This document shows positions 1-7,760 of a stretch of DNA of 64,000 nt, piece after piece. The DNA comes from Lutibacter oceani (GTDB taxonomy: Bacteria; Bacteroidota; Bacteroidia; Flavobacteriales; Flavobacteriaceae). Numbering within the stretch: the stretch's first letter is position 1; each line of letters begins with the position of its first letter. The DNA lies in NCBI RefSeq assembly GCF_003384935.1, contig NZ_QTTQ01000010.1, positions 558,001 to 622,000 on the forward strand, read 5' to 3'. The notes beneath the pieces are model-generated. The model made no database searches and was not told the DNA's origin. It saw nothing but the letters and a program-made list of their open reading frames with translations. A program made the position numbers and the translations under genes.

Positions 1-329
1 CAATTGGGCTTGGATTGTATACAATTATGGGAACTGAAATTGGATTAAACTATAACTTTCACCCTATTGTAATTATTTCAATAGCAACAATGTCTGCCTC
101 TTTTGGTGGAGTTATAAGAGATATTTTATGTAACGAAATTCCTGTAATTTTCAGAAAAGAAATATATGCAACAGCCTGTGTTTTTGGTTCAATTACATTT
201 TTAATTTTACATCATTTTAATGTTAATGAGTCTATTATTTATGCTTCTACATCATTTATAATTATTTCCATTAGATTGGTTGCGGTAAGGTTTCATTTAT
301 CTTTACCAACTTTTTACACAAAAAAATAA
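1..329 (+). CDS. TRIC/UPF0126 family membrane protein, 3' part only
   Basis: The gene is cut by the window start. The frame is open back to base 3 (reading I-G-L-G-L before the first in-window methionine), so the TTG at 15 is not the true start. The visible 104-109 residues hold three hydrophobic segments separated by short loops, and the motif GGVIRDILCNEIP, which is typical of the UPF0126/YicG family (trimeric intracellular cation channel-like, usually about 200 residues with seven membrane segments). About half of the protein is present, including the C-terminal half-repeat. Members are inner-membrane proteins; channel activity is known for some prokaryotic homologues, but the substrate here cannot be read from sequence. 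The next gene begins 1 base after the stop, so the two may be co-transcribed. Confidence 0.8.
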   Translation, partial: IGLGLYTIMGTEIGLNYNFHPIVIISIATMSASFGGVIRDILCNEIPVIFRKEIYATACVFGSITFLILHHFNVNESIIYASTSFIIISIRLVAVRFHLSLPTFYTKK

Positions 330-330
330 C

Positions 331-963
331 ATGGACTATTCTAATTTTAAAAAGCACATTCAAAAACTATCAAACTCAGAAATTGGTGGATTGGAAGCTC
401 AATTTAAATTAGCCCCAAAACTAAGAAAACAGTTTTCCGAAGAGAAAATTAAAGCAAATAACCCTAAAAAAGCAGCAGTATTAGTTATATTTTATCCAAA
501 TAATAGCGGGAAAATAAATTTTTTATTAACCCTTAGGGCAAGTTATAATGGCACACATTCTGCTCAAATTAGTTTTCCAGGTGGAAAGTTCGATTTAAAA
601 GACACTTCACTTGAACAAACTGCTTTAAGAGAGGCTTTTGAAGAAGTTGGAATTATTAAAAAAGACATTTCAATTTTTAAACAAATGACAGACGTTTTTA
701 TACCCCCAAGTAATTTTATAGTAACTCCTTATTTAAGCTATATAGATTATACTCCAATATTTACAAAAAATCACGAAGTTGAGGACTTAATAGAAATAAA
801 TGTTTCCGATTTTTTATGTGATTCTGCAATAAGTTCTACAACGCTTTCCACTTCATACGCTAAAAATATTGAGGTACCTTGCTTTAAATTAAACAATTAT
901 ATTGTTTGGGGAGCAACTGCAATGATGCTAAGTGAGATTAAAGAACTAATAAAAATTATCTAA
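331..963 (+). CDS. Nudix hydrolase, CoA pyrophosphatase type
   Basis: The 210-residue cytoplasmic protein has a clear Nudix box in the form used by coenzyme A pyrophosphatases: SFPGGKFDLKD then T-A-L-REAFEEVGI at about residues 85-112. The SFPGG lead-in plus the REAxEEVGI helix matches the NuCoA subgroup (NudL/PCD1-like), which hydrolyses CoA and CoA derivatives to 3',5'-ADP and phosphopantetheine. The REAFEE glutamates bind the catalytic metal ions. The start ATG lies immediately after the upstream stop codon, implying translational coupling. The length is normal for the family. The fold is certain; the CoA specificity is inferred from the motif. Confidence 0.85.
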   Translation: MDYSNFKKHIQKLSNSEIGGLEAQFKLAPKLRKQFSEEKIKANNPKKAAVLVIFYPNNSGKINFLLTLRASYNGTHSAQISFPGGKFDLKDTSLEQTALREAFEEVGIIKKDISIFKQMTDVFIPPSNFIVTPYLSYIDYTPIFTKNHEVEDLIEINVSDFLCDSAISSTTLSTSYAKNIEVPCFKLNNYIVWGATAMMLSEIKELIKII

Positions 964-974
964 TTAATTTTTGC

Positions 975-982
975 TAAATTTG
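975..982 (+). promoter_or_regulatory. Possible -7 element of a Bacteroidota promoter before the acyltransferase gene
   Basis: TAAATTTG matches the Bacteroidota -7 consensus TAnnTTTG and lies 20 bases before the acyltransferase ATG. No TTTG at the expected -33 spacing is visible, so this is a half-supported promoter. Confidence 0.35.
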
Positions 983-1002
983 TATTAACCAAAACCAACT
1001 AA

Positions 1003-1815
1003 ATGCCAATTTTCAAAAGAAATCCGTTCGGGCATATTTTATTTATAAAAAAATGGCTGATTCGTATTTTTGGAGTTGTTTCTCACGGCAGATACCGTAG
1101 ATTTAACAGTCTTCAAATTGAAGGGTCCGAAATTATAAGAGATCTTCCTGAAACAAATGTTTTATTTGTTTCAAACCACCAAACTTATTTTGCTGATGTT
1201 GCTGCAATGCTTCACGTTTTTAACGCTTCCTTAAAAGGTAGAGTTGACACCTTAAAAAATGTTGGATACATTTGGCATCCAAAATTAAATATATATTACA
1301 TTGCCGCTTCAGAGACTATGAAATCTGGTTTTTTACCAAAAGTATTTGCTTATACCGGTTCCATATCAATTGAAAGAACTTGGAGAAGTGCAGGTAAAGA
1401 AGTAAATAGGCAAGTTAAAATGTCTGATATTAGTAATATTAAAAAAGCCTTAGATGATGGTTGGGTTATAACGTTTCCACAAGGAACTACAAAACCTTTT
1501 AGACCAATAAGACGTGGAACAGCCCATATAATTAAAACATACAAACCAGTTGTAATTCCTATAGTTATTGATGGATTTAGACGTTCTTTTGATAAAAAAG
1601 GTTTATTGATTAAAAAACGTAATATTTTGCAATCGATGGTAATTAAACCTCCTATGGAAATTGATTATGAAAATGAAACCGTTGAAGAAATAGTAAAGAG
1701 AATTGAATTTGAAATAGAACAAGACCCTTCATTTTTAAAAGTAATTCCGGCAGATGAATATAAACGTCAGGAAGAAGAATTAGATAAAAAACGTAAGTTT
1801 TGGGATATGTATTAA
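1003..1815 (+). CDS. 1-acyl-sn-glycerol-3-phosphate acyltransferase family protein (PlsC-like)
   Basis: The 270-residue protein has the two hallmarks of glycerolipid acyltransferases: the catalytic SNHQTYFAD block (N-H-x4-D, about residues 57-65) and the acceptor-phosphate-binding block FPQGTTKPF (about residues 159-167), where the usual FPEGT has Q in place of E. It would transfer an acyl group to lysophosphatidate or a related acceptor at the inner face of the membrane. An N-terminal hydrophobic stretch (about 10-28) could anchor it. The C-terminal 40 residues are charged and helical. The gene ends just before a strong bidirectional hairpin. The family is secure; the exact acyl acceptor is not. 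Confidence 0.8.
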   Translation: MPIFKRNPFGHILFIKKWLIRIFGVVSHGRYRRFNSLQIEGSEIIRDLPETNVLFVSNHQTYFADVAAMLHVFNASLKGRVDTLKNVGYIWHPKLNIYYIAASETMKSGFLPKVFAYTGSISIERTWRSAGKEVNRQVKMSDISNIKKALDDGWVITFPQGTTKPFRPIRRGTAHIIKTYKPVVIPIVIDGFRRSFDKKGLLIKKRNILQSMVIKPPMEIDYENETVEEIVKRIEFEIEQDPSFLKVIPADEYKRQEEELDKKRKFWDMY

Positions 1816-1853
1816 AAAAAAGCCGTTTTAAATACTTTAAAACGGCTTTTTTT
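1815..1853. terminator. Bidirectional intrinsic terminator between plsC-like gene and dps
   Basis: A perfect 12-bp stem, AGCCGTTTTAAA (1821-1832) and TTTAAAACGGCT (1836-1847), encloses a 3-base loop. It is flanked by an A-run on the left and a T-run on the right, so it can terminate transcription from both convergent genes. Confidence 0.9.
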
Positions 1854-1867
1854 TAATATTTAGTTTT

Positions 1868-2338
1868 TTAATTTAACCAAGCATTTAACATCCAAATAGT
1901 TTTTTCTTGCTCAGCTATAAAATCACTCATCATAGAATTTGTTCCTTCATCGTTAGCTTCATCAGATTCATTCAATATATTTCTTTCAATTTTTAATAAC
2001 TCTGATAAAGAATTTACAACTAAACTTACTGCTTCAACATCATTTGTAACATTTTTTCCAACAGGTACTTTTGCTAACTTTGAATAATCGCCAAACGTGT
2101 GTAATGGAGTTCCTCCTAAGGTTAAAATTCTTTCAGCTATTAAATCAATTTTCTCTTGTGAATCTGTATAAAACTCCTCGAATTTCACATGCAATTCAAA
2201 AAATGATTTTCCTTTTATATTCCAATGCAAGCCTCTTAAACTTTGGTAATAAACTTGAAAATTTGCTAATAAATCATTTAAACTAACAGTTAAGTTTTCA
2301 GTTTCTTTTTTGTCTAATCCAATAATTGTAGTATTCAT
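1868..2338 (-). CDS. dps: Dps-family DNA-protecting ferritin-like protein
   Basis: The 156-residue protein is a typical Dps: a four-helix bundle that forms a dodecamer, oxidises Fe(II) with hydrogen peroxide and stores the iron. The inter-subunit ferroxidase ligands are visible as L-H-W-N-I-K-G (His near residue 40), then H-x3-FEEFY with D (about residues 50-58) and the nearby E-K-I-D-L-IAER helix. Length is normal. It is transcribed divergently from an OxyR-type regulator whose gene starts 128 bp away, an arrangement that suggests peroxide-induced expression. The start codon follows a good AT-rich leader and no earlier in-frame start is plausible. Confidence 0.93.
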   Translation of the reverse strand: MNTTIIGLDKKETENLTVSLNDLLANFQVYYQSLRGLHWNIKGKSFFELHVKFEEFYTDSQEKIDLIAERILTLGGTPLHTFGDYSKLAKVPVGKNVTNDVEAVSLVVNSLSELLKIERNILNESDEANDEGTNSMMSDFIAEQEKTIWMLNAWLN

Positions 2339-2466
2339 ATTGTATAATATTTAAAATTTAATCTTTATTTATTCTTATATCTATCACAAATTTACCCAAA
2401 AAAAGATGCTTATTATTATAATCATTATCGATAGTTTTAATATCTTTATCATAAATTTTTATAGTA
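2339..2466. promoter_or_regulatory. Divergent dps/oxyR control region
   Basis: This 128-bp gap contains CAAATTTA at 2387-2394, which reads TAAATTTG on the minus strand and fits the -7 element for dps, with a leader of roughly 40 bases. Nearer oxyR there is an imperfect dyad, GATA-N7-TATC at 2430-2444, overlapping TATCGATA at 2427-2434. This resembles a LysR-type T-N11-A site and is a candidate OxyR operator. The operator is an inference from symmetry and location only. Confidence 0.35.
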
Positions 2467-3414
2467 ATGACAATAACACAATTAAAATATGTATTAGCTG
2501 TAGCTGAATATCAAAATTTCACTATTGCTTCAGAACATTGCTTTGTAACGCAACCTACTTTAAGTATGCAAATACAAAAATTAGAAGATGAGCTCGAAAC
2601 AAAAGTATTTAACAGAAATAAAAAACCCATTCAGCTAACTGAAATTGGTAAAAAAATTGTTGAACAAGCAAAAATAATTGTTGATGAGAGCAATAGAATA
2701 AATGATATTGTAGATCAACAGAAAGGTTTTATTGGAGGGGATTTTAAACTAGGAATTATACCTACAGTTATGCCAACTCTACTACCAATATTTTTAAAAA
2801 CATTTATAAAAAAATATCCAAAAATTAATTTAAAAATAGAAGAGCTCACTACTGAAGAAATTGTAAACAAATTAACTGAAGGACACATTGATGTTGCAAT
2901 AGCAGCTACTCCACTTGAAAATGAAAATATAAAAGAACGTGTTTTGTATTATGAACCTTTTGTAGGCTTTGTTCCTAGTGAACACCGCTTATTTAACAAA
3001 ACTACTTTAGACGTTGAAAATTTAGATATTGATGATATTTTATTGCTTGAAGATGGGCATTGCTTTAAAGAAAATATCATAAATCTATGCAGTACTTTTG
3101 GGCATAAAAATCAGCATTTTCAATTGCATAGTGGTAGTTTTGACACCTTAATAAAATTGTCAAAAGAAGGATTAGGAATGACTTTATTGCCTTATTTACA
3201 AACTTTAGATTTAAATGATAGTGATAAAAAGTACTTGAGAGAATTTGAAAAACCAGTACCGGCAAGGGAAGTAAGTATTATTTATCATAAATCACATTTA
3301 AAAATTCATTTAATTGAAGCGCTAAAAAACGTAATTGATGGATTAATTAGGGGGGTTATTGCTTTTAATAATGTTAAAATAGTTAGTCCTATACAACAAA
3401 AAAAAGGAGCCTAA
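2467..3414 (+). CDS. oxyR: LysR-family hydrogen-peroxide sensor OxyR
   Basis: The 315-residue regulator has an N-terminal winged helix-turn-helix (about 1-60; motif TLSMQIQKLEDELETKVFNR) and a C-terminal periplasmic-binding-like sensor domain (about 90-300). Its identity as OxyR rests on the redox segment LLLEDGHCFKENIINLCS near residues 195-212: two cysteines nine residues apart, matching the spacing of Cys199 and Cys208 in E. coli OxyR, with the preceding LEDGHC also conserved. Oxidation by peroxide would form the disulfide and switch on targets, probably including the divergent dps. The stop codon lies inside the loop of the downstream terminator hairpin. Confidence 0.9.
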   Translation: MTITQLKYVLAVAEYQNFTIASEHCFVTQPTLSMQIQKLEDELETKVFNRNKKPIQLTEIGKKIVEQAKIIVDESNRINDIVDQQKGFIGGDFKLGIIPTVMPTLLPIFLKTFIKKYPKINLKIEELTTEEIVNKLTEGHIDVAIAATPLENENIKERVLYYEPFVGFVPSEHRLFNKTTLDVENLDIDDILLLEDGHCFKENIINLCSTFGHKNQHFQLHSGSFDTLIKLSKEGLGMTLLPYLQTLDLNDSDKKYLREFEKPVPAREVSIIYHKSHLKIHLIEALKNVIDGLIRGVIAFNNVKIVSPIQQKKGA

Positions 3415-3428
3415 AGGCTCCTTTTTTT
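3398..3428. terminator. Bidirectional terminator at the oxyR 3' end
   Basis: GGAGCC (3406-3411) pairs with GGCTCC (3416-3421) around a 4-base loop holding the oxyR stop codon. A-run and T-run flanks extend the stem and make it usable in both directions. The minus-strand 70-residue gene also ends here, so the two coding regions overlap by 4 bases within the hairpin. Confidence 0.85.
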
Positions 3429-3623
3429 AGATTCAACTAAAGCTAGACATTTATGAAGATCTGGTTTATTATAAGTGAATTCTTGTAACCAAAAATACAA
3501 CTCTTTTACTTCATAAGGTAACAGTCTATTTACTGCTTTTTCTAATTCTTTTTTAAACAATTCTAAATTAAAGCTTACTTTTTCGAGTACTGTTTTAGTA
3601 TACTCAAACATTGCTCTTGCCAT
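3411..3623 (-). CDS. Small conserved-looking protein of unknown function (70 aa)
   Basis: This 70-residue protein contains MFEYTKTVLEKVSFNLELF followed by a helical ELEKAVNRLLPYEVKELYFWL segment and a short tail. It has no signal peptide or membrane segment and looks all-helical and cytoplasmic. From memory, very similar short proteins with the F-E-Y-T-K-T-V-L-E-K-V-S-F core occur widely in Flavobacteriia without an assigned role, but this could not be checked here. It has its own terminator shared with oxyR. No function is proposed. Confidence 0.7.
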   Translation of the reverse strand: MARAMFEYTKTVLEKVSFNLELFKKELEKAVNRLLPYEVKELYFWLQEFTYNKPDLHKCLALVESKKRSL

Positions 3624-3745
3624 AAATTAAAAATTTTTTAGTTGGTAAAATTAAGAACGTATTTGTTATATTAATTATTATACTAATTTAAACAAAAAAA
3701 ACCGCATTTTAAAATTAAAAATGTATATAATTGAAAATCAAAAAA

Positions 3746-4012
3746 CTACAAATTATTAACTTTTTCAATTAATTTATTGGCAGTTTCTTCAAGTTCACTT
3801 GTAATTGATTTAAAATGAGCTTTCGAGTTATCAACTTTTTTCAAATTTACTTTCTCAATTAAGGTATCAAATGCTTCAATAGCCTCATCAATTATTTTTT
3901 CTGTTGCTTTTTTATCAGCTTTAGGGTTTAATATTTCCCACGTGTAACATTCTTCAATAATATCTCCTAAAACGTAATTAATATCTTTTTTTAAATTTTT
4001 TATACTTGCCAT
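3746..4012 (-). CDS. Small helical protein of unknown function (88 aa)
   Basis: This 88-residue acidic, lysine-rich protein is predicted to be almost entirely helical, with IKNLKKDINYVLGDIIEECY at the N-terminus and heptad-like ELEETANKLIEKVNNL at the C-terminus, so a coiled coil or helical bundle is likely. There is no signal peptide and no catalytic motif. It stands alone on the minus strand, separated from its neighbours by AT-rich gaps of over 120 bases. Codon use and composition match the surrounding genes, which supports a real gene. No function is proposed. Confidence 0.65.
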   Translation of the reverse strand: MASIKNLKKDINYVLGDIIEECYTWEILNPKADKKATEKIIDEAIEAFDTLIEKVNLKKVDNSKAHFKSITSELEETANKLIEKVNNL

Positions 4013-4085
4013 AATTATTGTATTTATTTATTAATGCAAATTTACATGAAAAGCGGCATTAACTATAAATTAATATTAATTTTCT

Positions 4086-4114
4086 TTTGTATCTAAAATA
4101 TTTTTTTAATTTTG
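4086..4114 (+). promoter_or_regulatory. Bacteroidota-type promoter with both elements
   Basis: TTTG at 4086-4089 and TAATTTTG at 4107-4114 match the -33 TTTG and -7 TAnnTTTG elements with a 17-bp spacer. The predicted start of transcription is near 4120, only a few bases before the ATG at 4124. This is the best promoter match I found by eye in the first 5 kb. Confidence 0.55.
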
Positions 4115-4123
4115 ATACATATT

Positions 4124-4273
4124 ATGAAAGTTATTACAACAACATATTCAGTTTTATCATCCATTCTAATGAATGTAAAGTCGGTTTCCAAATCGATTTG
4201 CACTGTATATGTTATGCGTAATTTTAAGCAACAACATGTATTCGTTACAAAAAGCACTTTCAATATAAATTGA
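4124..4273 (+). CDS. Possible 49-aa small ORF or structured leader RNA
   Basis: An ATG-to-TGA frame of 49 codons begins MKVITTTYSVLSSILMNVKS. It is just downstream of a good promoter (4086-4114) and just upstream of a strong terminator (4304-4331), so a transcript of about 210 bases is expected. With the predicted start of transcription about four bases before the ATG there is no room for a ribosome binding site, so either translation is leaderless or the element is a non-coding RNA. The sequence contains a short hairpin CATTC-TAAT-GAATG and a palindrome CAAATCGATTTG (4189-4200). I do not recognise the peptide. Confidence 0.3.
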   Translation: MKVITTTYSVLSSILMNVKSVSKSICTVYVMRNFKQQHVFVTKSTFNIN

Positions 4274-4300
4274 AAATAAATTTAAATATATAAATTTTTA

Positions 4301-4331
4301 AAAGGTGCTTTTTCAAAAAGCACCTTTTTTT
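4301..4331 (+). terminator. Strong intrinsic terminator downstream of the small transcript
   Basis: GGTGCTTTT (4304-4312) pairs with AAAAGCACC (4316-4324), followed by a run of T. The left arm can also pair with AAAAAGCAC at 4249-4257, near the end of the 49-codon frame, which would compete with terminator formation. Confidence 0.8.
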
Positions 4332-4363
4332 ATACAATAAATTAATACTTAAAAACAACTATT

Positions 4364-4477
4364 ATGAAACATTCCATTATTTTACAGCAGGTCTATTCCA
4401 CAATTATTATGCTTTGTAAGCAACTAATTTCAAACACTAAAATGCCAATTCCCATACCAATTAATATAAATACATAA
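4364..4477 (+). CDS. Possible 37-aa leader ORF
   Basis: This 37-codon frame starts with ATG at 4364 (MKHSIILQQVYSTIIMLCKQ) and stops at 4477, 11 bases before the start of the 121-residue gene. Its context ATTATGAAA repeats the one at the 49-codon frame upstream, and both contain T-Y-S or V-Y-S followed by a hydrophobic run, M and K. The two may be related, but the similarity is weak. It could be a leader peptide or simply untranslated leader. Low confidence. Confidence 0.22.
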   Translation: MKHSIILQQVYSTIIMLCKQLISNTKMPIPIPININT

Positions 4478-4488
4478 ATAAATTACAT

Positions 4489-4854
4489 ATGAAAACTCTA
4501 GAAAATTTAATTGCAACCCCAAAAAAAAGATTTACGGTTACACCAAATACAACCAACAATAATAACGCCCTTTTATCTAATATTTTATACAGTGAAATGG
4601 AACATTTTTCAAAAGAAGTAATTTTAAAGAAAACAGTTTTAGCACATCCAACTCCTCGGTTATACAAATTACAAATTTTAAAAAATGCGTATTTAAATGA
4701 TAATTTATCATTAACGTCGCAAATTAAAAAATTAAATCAGTCTGAATTACAACTTTTGATTGTAGTTGAAATTGAAAATAATGATGAAGATGCAATTATT
4801 TGTAAAGCTATTTTTAAGTTTCCCCTTAAAAATCAAGTTTCTGAAGCTTGCTAA
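4489..4854 (+). CDS. Protein of unknown function (121 aa)
   Basis: The 121-residue protein has no signal peptide. Its first 30 residues are polar with an N-rich stretch (TPNTTNNNN). The C-terminal 65 residues alternate hydrophobic and polar residues (LYKLQILKNAYLNDNLSL, then ELQLLIVVEIEN, then AIICKAIFKFPL), suggesting an alpha/beta fold with a sheet. This pattern is loosely like a hotdog-fold thioesterase C-terminus, but no catalytic motif supports that. It ends at a bidirectional hairpin shared with the GH27 gene. No function is assigned. Confidence 0.6.
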   Translation: MKTLENLIATPKKRFTVTPNTTNNNNALLSNILYSEMEHFSKEVILKKTVLAHPTPRLYKLQILKNAYLNDNLSLTSQIKKLNQSELQLLIVVEIENNDEDAIICKAIFKFPLKNQVSEAC

Positions 4855-4881
4855 ATTGTATTTTTTATAATTATCATATAA

Positions 4882-4921
4882 AAAAACAAAAATCCTTTTA
4901 GTAAAGGATTTTTGTTTTTTT
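4882..4921. terminator. Bidirectional terminator between the 121-aa gene and GH27
   Basis: A 17-bp stem (left arm 4882-4898, right arm 4903-4919) has the core ATCCTTT / AAAGGAT and a TAGT loop, with A-run and T-run ends. It serves two convergent genes and marks the boundary between housekeeping DNA and the glycan island. Confidence 0.85.
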
Positions 4922-4944
4922 ATGCATTTATATTTTAAGTCAGT

Positions 4945-6150
4945 CTATTTTTTTACCATTTTTATCATTAAAACATCATGAGAACCAATTTCAGCTTTTA
5001 AATTTGATGAGGTATCACCTAAATTTTTATGATTATATAAATCTCTAATACTAAATTTTTGTTGTTTTAAATCAACCCATTTTCCATTAAGATCATCACC
5101 AAATCCGTGTTTTATCCAATCAAAATCAATACTTTTTGTTTCATCACTCATATTAACAAATGTCATTGCCCAAGCATCCTTTTCTAATGGTTTTAACCAA
5201 ATTTCAAAATTATTTTCATTTGAAAAACGAAATCCTTGAATTCCTAATTTATCTTGGTTCACAGCAATAACTTCTTTATTAGCCAATGTTTTAACTGTTT
5301 CTTTGGAAGCAGTTCTTAAATCATTCCCCATAATTAATGGCGATGCTAACATACTCCACATAGCAAAATGGCTCCTATCTTCTGCGTCAGTCATTCCATT
5401 ACCAACTTCCATCATATCATAGTCATTCCAATGTCCTGGCCCAGCAAACTTTCTAATATCCTCGCGTAAATTTATAATTTTCCATACTCCACGAGATGAC
5501 CATGATCCGTGTCCAATTTCACAATCCCAACAATTAATAATATCACCAGTAACTCTCCAAGCGTGACCAACATCTTTTGCCCACTTCCAAGGTTCATTAT
5601 CTCCCCACTCACAAATACTAAATACAATTGGTCTTCCTGCTTTTTTTAATGCATCGCGCATTGTCATATAAGCTCCTTCCGCATTTAATTTTTCTGTATT
5701 ACACCAATCATATTTTAAATAATCAACATCCCAAGAAGCATATAAACGCGCATCTTGATACTCAAAACCACGAGAACCTGGATAACCTCCACAAGTTTTA
5801 GAACCCGCACAATTATAAATGCCAAACTTTAATCCTTTTGAATGAATATAGTCAGCCAAGGCTTTCATTCCATTAGGAAATTTAACAGGATCTGCAATCA
5901 AATTACCATTTGCATCTCTTTCTTTAGCCATCCATCCATCGTCTAAAACAATATATTCATAACCTGCGTCCTTTAAACCTAATTCTATAAATTTATCTGC
6001 AATACCTTTTACTAATTCTTCATTAATATCTGTTGCAAACGTGTTCCAACTATTCCATCCTAATGGTGGAGTTTCTGCTAACCCTTCAAACTTTTGTGAA
6101 AACGTATTAATAGAAACTAAAACTAAAAATACTACTACCAATTTTTTCAT
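4945..6150 (-). CDS. GH27 alpha-galactosidase, secreted
   Basis: The 401-residue protein has a signal peptide (residues 1-19, cleavage after NTFSQ) and a complete GH27 (beta/alpha)8 domain. Diagnostic motifs are TPPLGWNSWNTF (about 28-39), VLDDGWM (68-74), YLKYDWC with nucleophile Asp148, and WRVTGDI with acid/base Asp203. A C-terminal beta domain of about 90 residues completes the usual architecture. The enzyme would remove alpha-1,6-galactose side chains, here most plausibly from galactomannan or galactoglucomannan, because the divergent operon encodes mannanases. It is exported to the periplasm or surface. It lies 449 bp from and divergent to GH26, so the two may share control. Confidence 0.92.
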   Translation of the reverse strand: MKKLVVVFLVLVSINTFSQKFEGLAETPPLGWNSWNTFATDINEELVKGIADKFIELGLKDAGYEYIVLDDGWMAKERDANGNLIADPVKFPNGMKALADYIHSKGLKFGIYNCAGSKTCGGYPGSRGFEYQDARLYASWDVDYLKYDWCNTEKLNAEGAYMTMRDALKKAGRPIVFSICEWGDNEPWKWAKDVGHAWRVTGDIINCWDCEIGHGSWSSRGVWKIINLREDIRKFAGPGHWNDYDMMEVGNGMTDAEDRSHFAMWSMLASPLIMGNDLRTASKETVKTLANKEVIAVNQDKLGIQGFRFSNENNFEIWLKPLEKDAWAMTFVNMSDETKSIDFDWIKHGFGDDLNGKWVDLKQQKFSIRDLYNHKNLGDTSSNLKAEIGSHDVLMIKMVKK

Positions 6151-6599
6151 ATCTTACATATTAATTAAAAGCTCTGAAAAAATAAAAAATATTTGACAGC
6201 GCTTTTCTGTATAAAATTAATCTAAATTATTATATCAGTAAAAAACATTGTAATTTTTACTACTTTCAAAATTATATGAAATGTTATGCTATTGTTAATA
6301 TTATTTTGTCATATATCAATAAAATAATTTCAACCAACTACTTTTTTACTTAAATATTTGTTACAAACTGATTTTATAGATTAACCTTAAACACCTATAA
6401 ATAACTATAATAAAGCAAGTTAAAACAGTGTTATTACACTAAAAATTTATTTACACATAAAATAAAATGTAATTATATTTTAGCGTTTTGATAAAATAAT
6501 ATCAACCTATAGTTAAGCATATACTTAAATTTGAAAATTATTATCTATGCGTAAACAAAATAGATTTACATTTAATTAATTATTTCTAAACCAGCTAAA
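6151..6599. promoter_or_regulatory. Divergent control region between GH27 and the mannan operon
   Basis: This 449-bp gap is very AT-rich and shows no coding frame. It contains TAAATTTG at 6526-6533 as a candidate -7 element for the GH26 operon (about 65 bases of leader, no clear -33 box), a short dyad AGTGT-TATT-ACACT at 6427-6440, and ACAG-N7-CTGT around 6197-6211 near the GH27 start. The dyads are candidate operators for a regulator such as the AraC proteins encoded at 16-18 kb, but nothing in the sequence proves this. Confidence 0.35.
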
Positions 6600-7751
6600 A
6601 TGAAACATAATTTAAAGTTTTACAGAAACCAGAAATTTTACAATATATTTTCAGTTTTAATCATTGTTAGTTTTTTGTATTCTTGTAATGGTGAAAAAAA
6701 AGAGGAACTTAAAAAACCTGTTTTGGTTGATAAAAGAGCTTCTAAAAAAACAATAGCATTACATAACAGGTTGTTAGAAATTTCAAAAAAAGGTTTTGCA
6801 ATTGGCCATCAAGATGATACTTCGTATGGTTTAGGTTGGAATTATAAGAATGATACTACAAGTATAAAAAGTGATGTTAAAAAAGTAACTGGTGATTTTC
6901 CCGCTGTTTTTGGCTTTGATTTAGGTTGGATTGAAATTGACAAGCCTTATAATTTGGATACTGTTCCTTTTAAAGCAATGACAAAATTAATTATTGATGC
7001 CTATAAAAAAGGAGGAATTATCACAATTAGCTGGCATTCAAATAACCCTGTAACAGAAGGCAGTTCCTGGGATCAAACAAAAGCTGTCACAAATATTATA
7101 AAAGGTGGAAACCAAAGAGAAAAATATGAATTATGGGTCTCACGCGTTGCAAATTTTATAAAAACATTACAGGTTAATGGTGAAGCCATTCCAGTAATTT
7201 TTAGACCTTTTCACGAAATGAACGGTTCATGGTTTTGGTGGGGAGGTGCAAATTGTGAGGCTGAAGATTACATTACTTTATGGAAAGAAACTGTTGAATT
7301 ACTTAAAAACAAACACAATTTACATAATATTTTATACGCTTATTCACCTAATAAATTAAATCCCTCTGATACCTATTTAGAATATTATCCCGGTGATGAT
7401 TATGTTGATATTTTAGGAATTGACATTTATGATTTTAACAATGCTGAAGAATATCAAAAAGCAGTTATTCACGATTTAGAAATTGTTAAAAAAATAGCAA
7501 CTGAAAAAAATAAATTATATGCTTTTTCAGAAACAGGTTTAGAATCTCTAAAAACTGAAAAATGGTTTACAAAAGTTTTGTATCCTGCAATTGAAAACTC
7601 AGGAATTTCTTGGGTTTTAACCTGGAGAAATTACGATACAAAACATCATTATATGCCTTATAACGGACAATTAAATGAGGCTGATTTTATTGAATTTGAA
7701 AAATTTCCAAAAACCTTATTCTTAAAAGATATAAACTCTAATTTAAACTAA
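6600..7751 (+). CDS. GH26 beta-mannanase, lipoprotein
   Basis: The 383-residue protein starts with a lipoprotein signal (SFLYSC, lipid-modified Cys29), so it is membrane-anchored. The GH26 catalytic domain fills about residues 45-370. The acid/base Glu206 lies in VIFRPFHEMNGSWFWWG and the nucleophile Glu311 in AFSETGL, both diagnostic for the family. It hydrolyses beta-1,4-mannosidic bonds in mannan, glucomannan or galactomannan, either as an endo-mannanase or as a mannobiose-releasing exo-enzyme. It is the first gene of a run with a symporter, GH130, an epimerase and GH5. This set matches the known bacterial route of mannan to mannobiose to phosphorolysis. Confidence 0.93.
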   Translation: MKHNLKFYRNQKFYNIFSVLIIVSFLYSCNGEKKEELKKPVLVDKRASKKTIALHNRLLEISKKGFAIGHQDDTSYGLGWNYKNDTTSIKSDVKKVTGDFPAVFGFDLGWIEIDKPYNLDTVPFKAMTKLIIDAYKKGGIITISWHSNNPVTEGSSWDQTKAVTNIIKGGNQREKYELWVSRVANFIKTLQVNGEAIPVIFRPFHEMNGSWFWWGGANCEAEDYITLWKETVELLKNKHNLHNILYAYSPNKLNPSDTYLEYYPGDDYVDILGIDIYDFNNAEEYQKAVIHDLEIVKKIATEKNKLYAFSETGLESLKTEKWFTKVLYPAIENSGISWVLTWRNYDTKHHYMPYNGQLNEADFIEFEKFPKTLFLKDINSNLN

Positions 7752-7760
7752 CCAAAATTT

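Noticed and set aside
4189-4200. Palindrome CAAATCGATTTG with a central CG, considered as a second LacI-type operator
   Set aside because: It lies downstream of the promoter inside the 49-codon frame, is shorter than the site at 60445, and is not near carbohydrate genes. It is more likely chance or part of an RNA structure.
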